From positions 1 to 9,946 of the forward strand of contig JBHPGW010000085.1 of NCBI GenBank assembly GCA_042569785.1: a stretch of 9,946 nucleotides of DNA, in the 5' to 3' direction. This DNA is from JBHPGW01 sp042569785 (GTDB lineage Bacteria > Planctomycetota > Phycisphaerae > Sedimentisphaerales > Anaerobacaceae). The translations under genes and the position numbers were made by a program. Below, piece after piece: positions 1-5,442 of the stretch. A model generated the notes under the pieces. The model searched no databases and was not told the origin of the DNA. It was given only the letters and a program-made list of their open reading frames with translations. Positions within the stretch are counted from its first letter, which is position 1; every line of letters begins with the position of its first letter.

Positions 1-484
1 ACTCAGCCTTAACCTTACGCACTATTTCAGCAGAATTAGCTTTCACTTGCATTATTTGCTGATCGGCTTTGCTTCTGACCTGTACTATTTTACCCTCTAA
101 CTGGGCCTTGATCGCCGTTACTGTTTGTCTGTAGCTCTTTTCTTTTGCAACGGATTCGCTTTTAAGTTTGGCTATCGATTCTTCGTACTCAGCCTTAACT
201 TTTGATACCGTCTGCTCGGTCTCGGCTTTGAGCCTGACTATCTGGTCTTCATAATCTTTCGACCTGGCCCGCGTTTCGGCTTTCAGTTCGCAAATCGATG
301 CTTGATAATTGCCTTTTTCTTTCGCCAATGATTCAGCGGCATCTGCCCCCAGCTTCGATATTCTTTCTTCAAACCAGGCCTTAGCATTAGCGATGGATTT
401 TTCCGCGTCAGCCTTGACCCTTTCATTAACTTCCTGAGCATCCGCTTTGACCCTGGTAACTACGTTCTCGCATTCGCACTTAAC
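1..484 (-). repeat. Protein-coding tandem repeat unit B (168 codons, cut by window)
   Basis: This is the second copy of the higher-order repeat, residues 282-442 within the window. It aligns with unit A except for 22 extra residues (two hendecads, LKAETEQTVSK and VKAEYEESIAK, at 167-232) between its two 18-residue units. The offset between copies therefore changes from 438 bp on the right side of the insertion to 504 bp on the left. The inserted hendecad is nearly the same as the one at 485-517, so it probably arose by internal duplication. Unit B needs about 7 more codons beyond the edge, and further copies may follow. Confidence 0.8.
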
Positions 485-1327
485 CCTGGTTGTCGATTCT
501 TCATACTCAGCCTTAACTTTACGAACTATTTCAGCGGAATTTGTTTTCACTTGCGTTGTTTGCTGATTGGATTTGCTCTTGACCTGCACCATTTGGCCCT
601 CTAACTGGGCCCTGATCGCTGCTACGCTCTGTCTATAATTCTTTTCTTTTGCAATGGATTGACCCCTGATCTGAGCTATTTGATCTTCATAATACTTTGC
701 CCTGGCCTGCATTTCGGCCTCCATCTGGCAAATTGACGCTTGAGAATTCTTTCTCTCTTTCGCCAAAGAGTCAGAGGCTTCCGCCTGAAGCTTCGAGATT
801 TTTTCTTCGACCCCAGCCTTGGCATTAGCAGTGGATTCTTCCGTATCGATCTTGATCTTATAGATAGCTTCCTGGGCCTGGATTTTGACTTTGGTGACAG
901 TTTCATCGCATTGAGCCTTGACCCCGGCTATCTGGCTTTCATAGTCCTTTGATCTGGCTTTAAGACTCGATATGGTTTCGTTTAGATCAGCTTCCTTTAG
1001 AGACGCCTCAAAACTCACTCTTTCAGTCGCACGCTCTGCCTGATCCCGAATCTGGCCTATCGCCTCTTCCAATTCTGTCACGATCTCAGCGATAGCCTGC
1101 TCATAATTCACCTCTTGTGTGGCAGAGCCGGATCCGATCTTATCGATGAACTTTTTACTTTCAGCTCTCAGTCTCCCTATGATCCCGTTATACACACTTT
1201 CTCTTTGCTCGGCATCTGCGCGGGCGTCCTGGTTCTGCTGAGCATCCTTCTCGGCTTTAGTTCTGGCCTTAGCCATTGCTTTGGTCAGCAACTTTACGGT
1301 TTGCGGCTTAATTTTTAATGGGTCCAT
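1..1327 (-). CDS. Hendecad-repeat coiled-coil protein (C-terminus beyond window)
   Basis: I do not recognise this gene by family. It reads open for 442 codons from ATG at 1327 to the left edge with no stop. The start is fixed: in-frame TAG (1334-1336) and TGA (1337-1339) lie just upstream and no other ATG fits, although no clear Shine-Dalgarno is visible. The N-terminus (MDPLKIKPQTVKLL) is charged, with no signal peptide or membrane segment, so a cytoplasmic location is likely. From about residue 136 the sequence parses almost perfectly into 11-residue units of the type V/L-K-A-E-x-E-E-S-x-x-K (for example VKAEYEESTTR, VKADAQEVNER, AKAGVEEKISK), broken only by a few 18-residue (11+7) units. 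Hendecads are known from right-handed coiled coils, group-3 LEA proteins and synuclein-like amphipathic helices. A long fibrous or scaffold protein is the cautious reading; a LEA-like role is possible. Expression signals are weak, and no partner gene in the window explains its role. Confidence 0.85.
   Translation of the reverse strand, partial: MDPLKIKPQTVKLLTKAMAKARTKAEKDAQQNQDARADAEQRESVYNGIIGRLRAESKKFIDKIGSGSATQEVNYEQAIAEIVTELEEAIGQIRDQAERATERVSFEASLKEADLNETISSLKARSKDYESQIAGVKAQCDETVTKVKIQAQEAIYKIKIDTEESTANAKAGVEEKISKLQAEASDSLAKERKNSQASICQMEAEMQARAKYYEDQIAQIRGQSIAKEKNYRQSVAAIRAQLEGQMVQVKSKSNQQTTQVKTNSAEIVRKVKAEYEESTTRVKCECENVVTRVKADAQEVNERVKADAEKSIANAKAWFEERISKLGADAAESLAKEKGNYQASICELKAETRARSKDYEDQIVRLKAETEQTVSKVKAEYEESIAKLKSESVAKEKSYRQTVTAIKAQLEGKIVQVRSKADQQIMQVKANSAEIVRKVKAE
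485..922 (-). repeat. Protein-coding tandem repeat unit A (146 codons)
   Basis: This is the first copy of a higher-order repeat inside the hendecad protein, residues 136-281. In order it holds six 11-residue units (first VKAQCDETVTK), two 18-residue units (MEAEMQAR... and IRGQSIAK...), then four 11-residue units ending VKAEYEESTTR. The next 484 bases (unit B) match it unit for unit. DNA similarity is also clear, for example the shared run ccctctaactgggcc and the near-identical stretches around 505-625 and 1-121. Confidence 0.85.
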
Positions 1328-1485
1328 AATTATCTATCAGCTTGTGACATCTATCTTGTTTTGAAAATTTCTTCTCATTTTTTCAATACAGCACAGGTCA
1401 ATCTTAAATTGCCGCGTCGACTGTGGTTGTGCTGCTAATGCTGAGGCACCGACAAAATTGCCTAAAAAACAGCGTTTTCAGTGCG

Positions 1486-1514
1486 ATTATATGCGTTCAA
1501 GCACATCCAGCTTG
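1486..1514 (-). promoter_or_regulatory. Weak candidate promoter for the hendecad-repeat gene
   Basis: On the minus strand a perfect TATAAT (1486-1491) lies about 160 bases before the ATG at 1327. With a 17-base spacer the -35 hexamer would be CAAGCT (1509-1514), which matches poorly. A better -35 (CTGACA) sits 21 bases away, too far for normal sigma-70 spacing. If used, it would give a 5' leader of about 150 bases. It is offered only because no better promoter was seen. Confidence 0.25.
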
Positions 1515-1590
1515 TCAGCAGAATAAAACTAAAGATATATCACATATTCTTATTCTTTCGGCATTTTACTGCAAAAAACTGTATATCTTT

Positions 1591-1604
1591 TGTGAGTGTT
1601 CACA
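1591..1604. promoter_or_regulatory. 14-bp palindrome TGTGA-N4-TCACA
   Basis: A perfect inverted repeat, TGTGA-gtgt-TCACA, stands alone in non-coding DNA upstream of the hendecad-repeat gene. The half-sites are those of CRP-family regulators, but the gap is 4 rather than the usual 6 bases; FNR-type sites have a 4-base gap but a TTGAT half-site. It could be an operator for a CRP/FNR-superfamily regulator, or chance. Confidence 0.3.
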
Positions 1605-1642
1605 GCTAAAATGTGCGTTTTATGTTATTGTGACGAGTTCGA

Positions 1643-1660
1643 AGACCGCCCCGGCAGTCT
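1643..1660 (-). terminator. Possible terminator of the secreted coiled-coil gene
   Basis: About 33 bases past the stop of the minus-strand gene ending at 1693, minus-strand RNA can form a 7-bp stem (AGACUGC with GCGGUCU, one G-U pair) around a CGGG loop. The plus-strand version has an A-C mismatch at that pair, so the structure favours the minus strand. No U-run follows, so intrinsic termination would be inefficient. Confidence 0.35.
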
Positions 1661-1692
1661 CAACGGCTTGACAGTTTAAAGCAGAAGGATTG

Positions 1693-3054
1693 TTAGAGTT
1701 GGTAATTGTTCTGTATCTGATAGATGGTCGCTTTATTCTGATATACTTCCGGTGCCAACAGTTCCGGGCCTGGGTTGGCCAGTTTCTCTTCGATCTCTGT
1801 CAGTTTCTTTGCCGACGTCTCCAATTTCTCACTCAAAGATTTTTTTGAGCTTTCAAGATCAGAGATTTGTTGCCCAAGATGATAAAAACGTTCCGCCTGT
1901 TCGCGAGCAGCCACCGCGGTTTCCCTACGGGCCTGAGCAGCTTCAAGCTCGAATATCTCAGAACGCATCTTCTGCTCGGCTTTAAGTTCCATATCAAGCT
2001 CACTTTCCCCACTCTTGTCGGCCTCATTAGCGGCCACCAATTCTGAACGTATCTCAGCGATCAGAGACCCGATCTCATCGACTATTTTATATATCTCTAA
2101 CAAGGGGTGTTTTGTTTTGCTATCTGAAAATTCGTGGACAATATTTTTAAGTTTATCGAAGTTATCCTCTGCCGTTTTCAGCCTTGAGATCGTCCGGTTA
2201 CGGTTGGTAATAGCAGTCTTGTTCACAGTTCTGGCTGCCTGCAGTTCTGTTGTCAAAACTGTTATTTTCTGTTCAAGCTTAAGCTCTTTCGGGATATTAC
2301 TTTCCCCCCCCGGAAGCGATCGCTTAGCCGCCTTATGCTTCGCTCGCATCGCCGCAAGATTGATATCCAACTCAGCGATCGAAACATTTAATTTTGTTAT
2401 GCTGTTGCGTGCTTCTTCTGCGGAGAGATAGTGGACGCTTTTTTTAAGTTCGGCAAATTCTTTTTCCAGTGTTTCGAGTTTTGCTTCTGTTTCGCTTGTT
2501 TTCTTCTCGTGTTCGGCTGTTTTTTTCTTGAGTTCGTCCCGTTCACTCAGCAGGGGCTCCAGGTTCTTATGAACTTTGCTTATCAGTGATTCCATAAAAG
2601 CTGCTGTTATTTTTTTCGCGTCATCGGCTGATACTGCGTAAAGGTAAAAATGCCCATGATTGCCAACCACATCGCCAAATTTTCCGACCGCTCTGATCAC
2701 ATTGCCAGTTGTTACCAGATCACGCTGCTGCTGCGATATCGATCGTCCAGGCCGAGTATCCAGAACAGTCTTTATATAAGCAAAATCTGAGAATTTACTG
2801 ATACTGCGGTATCGAGTACCAGACTTGGATTCATATTTCTGTTTTGGCATATTTCGTATGAAAATTTCGGCAACATGCGTTGGCTTAATGGGCCCCTTGC
2901 CAAAGCTGTTACCGCCGAACATCCAGGGCTGTTTCTCGGTGGCAATTTCAAACTTCAACTCAATTACCGATTCATGCAATTGATCCCCGGCAATTGCCAT
3001 ATTGATCCAGGCCAAAGTCAAAATTATTACCAGAATACCTTTTCTTGAAAACAT
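1693..3054 (-). CDS. Exported coiled-coil protein, unknown function
   Basis: I do not recognise a named family. ATG at 3054 is chosen over the upstream in-frame start at 3093 because AGGAGG (3062-3067) sits 7 bases before it and it places a typical signal peptide first: MFSRKG, a hydrophobic core, then AIA with cleavage expected near residue 22. The 453-residue product would be periplasmic or surface-exposed. Residues about 24-165 form a domain with beta-like stretches (VIELKFEIA, HFYLYAVSADDAKK). Residues about 168-426 are strongly heptad-like, E/K-rich coiled coil, interrupted near 248-250 by a Pro-Gly-Gly break coded by an eight-base G run. The C-terminus is short and Tyr/Asn/Gln-rich. A small domain ending in an alpha segment and leading into a long coil loosely recalls Wzz chain-length proteins, but there are no flanking membrane helices, so I do not claim that. 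It is separated from neighbours on both sides by long gaps and is probably transcribed alone. Confidence 0.85.
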   Translation of the reverse strand: MFSRKGILVIILTLAWINMAIAGDQLHESVIELKFEIATEKQPWMFGGNSFGKGPIKPTHVAEIFIRNMPKQKYESKSGTRYRSISKFSDFAYIKTVLDTRPGRSISQQQRDLVTTGNVIRAVGKFGDVVGNHGHFYLYAVSADDAKKITAAFMESLISKVHKNLEPLLSERDELKKKTAEHEKKTSETEAKLETLEKEFAELKKSVHYLSAEEARNSITKLNVSIAELDINLAAMRAKHKAAKRSLPGGESNIPKELKLEQKITVLTTELQAARTVNKTAITNRNRTISRLKTAEDNFDKLKNIVHEFSDSKTKHPLLEIYKIVDEIGSLIAEIRSELVAANEADKSGESELDMELKAEQKMRSEIFELEAAQARRETAVAAREQAERFYHLGQQISDLESSKKSLSEKLETSAKKLTEIEEKLANPGPELLAPEVYQNKATIYQIQNNYQL

Positions 3055-3061
3055 TCTGAGG

Positions 3062-3067
3062 TCCTCC
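3062..3067 (-). promoter_or_regulatory. Shine-Dalgarno that sets the start at 3054
   Basis: Perfect AGGAGG on the minus strand, 7 bases upstream of ATG 3054. It decides against the longer in-frame start at 3093, which would put 13 polar residues before the signal peptide. Confidence 0.8.
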
Positions 3068-3119
3068 TGTATCGCGATATTTGTCTCCAACAAACATTAA
3101 CAGCAAAATAATCAACTCT

Positions 3120-3148
3120 ATCTTATTCTCGAATGCGAAATTTAACAA
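3120..3148 (-). promoter_or_regulatory. Candidate promoter for the secreted coiled-coil gene
   Basis: On the minus strand TTGTTA (3143-3148), a 17-base spacer and TAAGAT (3120-3125) give a modest sigma-70-like match (four of six bases in each hexamer), about 65 bases before the ATG at 3054. A 10-bp palindrome, TATCGCGATA (3070-3079), lies in the predicted leader just upstream of the ribosome binding site. Confidence 0.35.
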
Positions 3149-3217
3149 GAAAATTGTCCTGCCAAATACCAAACTTAACGCCTGCGTCAAACTTCTGCAA
3201 AAAAAACATTGAATTTA

Positions 3218-3246
3218 TTGATAGGCTCACTTAATATTCGTATAAT
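3218..3246 (+). promoter_or_regulatory. Strong sigma-70-type promoter for the cytochrome gene
   Basis: TTGATA (3218-3223), a 17-base spacer and a perfect TATAAT (3241-3246). Transcription would begin near 3253, leaving a leader of about 37 bases before ATG 3290. It probably also drives zwf, which follows closely. No clear FNR or other operator palindrome overlaps it. Confidence 0.7.
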
Positions 3247-3289
3247 TAGACGCGTGTAAAAGGATTGATCGGGGCCAAATGGAATTGCT

Positions 3290-3835
3290 ATGGAGAAGAC
3301 AGGGCCTATGAAAATATTTGCTTTTGCCAGAAAACACAGTGTAAGCTTTTCTGTTGGCATAGTTTTTGCCCTATTGTGCTTTCTATGTCTTAACGCCGTG
3401 ATGGCACCGTTATCAAAATCACAATATTGCGGCACCAGATGTCATGAGATGAACACCGCTTATAACAGCTGGGAACTTTCCACTCATGGCACCAACAAAA
3501 GCGGCATTCGCGTCGAATGTATCGACTGTCACCTGCCCCCCAAAGACAAATATTTTGCACACATGACCCAAAAAGCATATATTGCTGCCAGGGATAGTTA
3601 CAAACATTATTTCGGCGGCGAATATGAGATCGAGGCGATACGCAAAGAAGTGCTGGCCGATATGTCGAGCCAAACGTGTCTGAACTGTCACAACAACCTA
3701 CTTGCCAATAGTTCGGATAAAGTTGTTGAAATAGCTCACCGTGCCTCGATCGATCAGCCGGATTTGCCTGACTTTAGATGCCTCAAATGCCACGAGAACG
3801 TCGGACATCGACGTCAAAGCAAAACCGAACCATAA
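3290..3835 (+). CDS. NapC/NirT/NrfH-family tetraheme cytochrome c
   Basis: This is a membrane-anchored tetraheme cytochrome, a family that oxidises menaquinol and passes electrons to periplasmic reductases. An N-terminal membrane helix (about residues 18-38) anchors a periplasmic domain with four heme sites: C47-GTR-C51-H52, C77-ID-CH81, C130-LN-CH134 and C164-LK-CH168. The EM after the first site supplies Met54, the expected heme-1 ligand. The A-R-D motif (Asp102) after heme 2 and the ending CLKCHENVGH match the NrfH layout closely, and the length (181) is near NrfH size. The first site is CX3CH instead of CXXCH. ATG 3290 has a weak GGA upstream; ATG 3308 (MKIFAFARK) is an equally sensible start and would shorten it by six residues. 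No NrfA or other terminal reductase gene is present, so its partner is unknown. It lies 31 bp before zwf and probably shares its transcript. Confidence 0.9.
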   Translation: MEKTGPMKIFAFARKHSVSFSVGIVFALLCFLCLNAVMAPLSKSQYCGTRCHEMNTAYNSWELSTHGTNKSGIRVECIDCHLPPKDKYFAHMTQKAYIAARDSYKHYFGGEYEIEAIRKEVLADMSSQTCLNCHNNLLANSSDKVVEIAHRASIDQPDLPDFRCLKCHENVGHRRQSKTEP

Positions 3836-3866
3836 ACTTTTAAAGAAAAAATGTTGGAAACTGTTT

Positions 3867-5411
3867 ATGCAAAATATAACCGCTTCTATCGCCGATGCAG
3901 ATATTATCTGTGCGGAAACCGCCGCACCGCCTACCGCTCTTATAGTCTTCGGTGCTTCCGGCGATCTTACTTCCAGAAAACTACTGCCAAGTCTGGCTCT
4001 TATTTACCACAGACAATTACTTGACGAGAGTTTCTACCTGCTCGGTACAGGCAGAAAAGAACTTTCAGATTCACAGTTCAGAGAACTTGCCGCCCAGGCG
4101 ATCAAACAAGCACATGACGACATCCCAACTGAAAAGATACAGGTATTTACCCAAAAACTTTATTACATAAGCGGCGACTACTCCGACGATAAATTTTACA
4201 AAAATATCAAAGCCAAACTTTCCAAATTAGACGAAAAGCACAAAGTTGATCGCGGGCACATCTTCTACCTGGCCGTTCCGCCTTTCCTTTATCCGACGAT
4301 CGTCGACCATCTTGGCTCCGCAAGCCTTTCCTGCCCGCCGAAAACCGATTCGGGGCCAGCCCCAAAATTAGTCGTCGAAAAGCCCTTCGGAACGGACCTC
4401 GAAACAGCTCTCGAATTGGACGCCAAGATACACAATTGTTTCCATGAATCCCAAATCTACCGAATAGATCATTATCTCGGCAAAGAAACAGTACAGAATA
4501 TACTGATGTTTCGTTTCGCAAACGCTATTTTCGAACCCCTCTGGAGCCGTAATTTCATCGACCACATTCAAATTACGATCGCAGAATCATTAGGCATCGA
4601 GCATCGGGGCTCCTATTACGATAAGGCCGGCGCACTTCGCGATATGTTCCAGAACCACATGTTGCAGATGCTCGCTCTGGCGGCGATGGAGCCGCCAACT
4701 TCTTTCGACGCCGACAGCATACGTGACGAAAAAACAAAACTCTTACGTTCTATCAGGCCCATCGATCCAGCTAAAATTTCAGATTCTTTCCTAAAGGCCC
4801 AGTACGCTTCGGGAATGGTCAACGGCAAAAAAGTACCAGCCTATCGCGATGAACTCAAAGTCGACTCGAACTCAAAAACTGAAACATTCGTTGCCGCAAA
4901 ATTATTTATAGACAACTGGCGATGGAAAGATGTACCTTTCTATCTGAGAACTGGAAAAAGACTTGCTGCCAAAGATACCGAGATCGCCATTACTTTTAAG
5001 AACGTACCGCATTCGATGTTCGCAGGTTCCGGCCTAACTGACATGCCGCCCAACATTCTTGTCTTACAGATCCAGCCTGAAGAGGGCATTTCACTTAGCT
5101 TTCAGGCCAAACGCCCAGGCTCAAAGATATGCATGAGCACCTTGAATATGAATTTCAGCTACGCAAACGTTTTCAAAGTCGATATGCCGGAAGCCTACCA
5201 GAGATTACTTCTCGATTGTATGGTTGGTGACCAGACGCTGTTTACCCGCTCTGATGCCGTCGAAGTGACATGGCGATTGCTGAAGCCGATATTGCAGGCT
5301 TGGCAGGATGTGGAACCTTGCCAGTACCAAGCAGGAGCACAAACTTTCCCTGAAGCGGATAACCTAATAGGTACTAACGGCCGAAACTGGCGCAAACTTT
5401 CCACGCCATAA
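3867..5411 (+). CDS. zwf: Glucose-6-phosphate 1-dehydrogenase
   Basis: This cytoplasmic enzyme oxidises glucose 6-phosphate to 6-phosphogluconolactone with NADP (or NAD), the first step of the oxidative pentose phosphate pathway. The 514-residue length fits the family. Visible motifs are the dinucleotide-binding GASGDLTSRKLLP (from residue 29), EKPFG (171-175), the substrate and active-site signature RIDHYLGKE (199-207, with Asp201 and His202), a second conserved His in FIDHIQI (His233), YLRTGKRL (359-366) and the C-terminal GDQTLFTRSDAVE stretch. All key residues appear intact. I place the start at ATG 3867, with GGAA 7 bases upstream; the longer frame from 3741 would overlap the cytochrome by 95 bases and add 42 non-conserved residues. 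About 20 residues precede the Rossmann fold, slightly longer than usual. No gnd, pgl or opcA lies alongside, so the pathway is not clustered here. Confidence 0.96.
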   Translation: MQNITASIADADIICAETAAPPTALIVFGASGDLTSRKLLPSLALIYHRQLLDESFYLLGTGRKELSDSQFRELAAQAIKQAHDDIPTEKIQVFTQKLYYISGDYSDDKFYKNIKAKLSKLDEKHKVDRGHIFYLAVPPFLYPTIVDHLGSASLSCPPKTDSGPAPKLVVEKPFGTDLETALELDAKIHNCFHESQIYRIDHYLGKETVQNILMFRFANAIFEPLWSRNFIDHIQITIAESLGIEHRGSYYDKAGALRDMFQNHMLQMLALAAMEPPTSFDADSIRDEKTKLLRSIRPIDPAKISDSFLKAQYASGMVNGKKVPAYRDELKVDSNSKTETFVAAKLFIDNWRWKDVPFYLRTGKRLAAKDTEIAITFKNVPHSMFAGSGLTDMPPNILVLQIQPEEGISLSFQAKRPGSKICMSTLNMNFSYANVFKVDMPEAYQRLLLDCMVGDQTLFTRSDAVEVTWRLLKPILQAWQDVEPCQYQAGAQTFPEADNLIGTNGRNWRKLSTP

Positions 5412-5420
5412 TTTTTTTAG

Positions 5421-5440
5421 CCCCCTGCACCCGCAGGGGG
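5421..5440. terminator. GC-rich hairpin between convergent genes
   Basis: An 8-bp perfect stem, CCCCCTGC (5421-5428) with GCAGGGGG (5433-5440), closes a 4-base loop (ACCC). It starts 9 bases past the zwf stop and ends 2 bases before the stop of the convergent kinase gene. A T-run (5412-5418) lies before the stem on the plus strand, and no U-run follows it on either strand. It is placed to act as a shared terminator or a 3'-end stabiliser for both transcripts, though it is not a textbook intrinsic terminator. Confidence 0.6.
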
Positions 5441-5442
5441 TC

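Larger units (their letters stand above)
1328..1692. other. 365-bp non-coding gap
   Basis: No convincing gene lies here. The stretch is A/T-rich, especially next to the left-hand gene (1360-1390). It holds a stem-loop just past the end of the coiled-coil secreted protein gene (1643-1660), a 14-bp palindrome (1591-1604), and a perfect -10 hexamer on the minus strand (1486-1491). The only open frame of note (1423-1671, plus strand, GTG start) is cysteine-rich with no recognisable domain or ribosome binding site, and I treat it as chance. Confidence 0.6.

Noticed and set aside
1..942. Possible CRISPR or non-coding satellite repeat
   Set aside because: The repeats are long, diverged, in one reading frame and in whole codons, so they are explained by protein repeats.
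676..952. Frames on either strand inside the hendecad gene (676-906 minus, 740-952 plus)
   Set aside because: Both overlap the long repeat-bearing frame; their composition (Arg/Ser/Lys-rich or Phe/Leu/Asp-rich) follows from reading repeats out of frame.
1423..1671. 82-codon plus-strand frame with GTG start in the gap
   Set aside because: No ribosome binding site, no domain, cysteine-rich chance-like composition, and it crosses the probable hairpin and palindrome.
2015..2431. 138-codon plus-strand frame antisense to the secreted coiled-coil gene
   Set aside because: It is a shadow of the real gene, with no start signal or domain.
3055..3093. Upstream in-frame start for the secreted coiled-coil protein
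   Set aside because: AGGAGG and the signal peptide both point to ATG 3054; the extra 13 residues are polar and would bury the signal peptide.
2972..3435. Minus-strand frames 2972-3190 and 3187-3435 in the promoter region and antisense to the cytochrome
   Set aside because: They overlap the promoter or the well-supported cytochrome and have no recognisable domain.
3741..3866. Longer zwf frame starting inside the cytochrome gene
   Set aside because: It overlaps 95 bases of the cytochrome and adds 42 residues not seen in the family; ATG 3867 has GGAA at good spacing.
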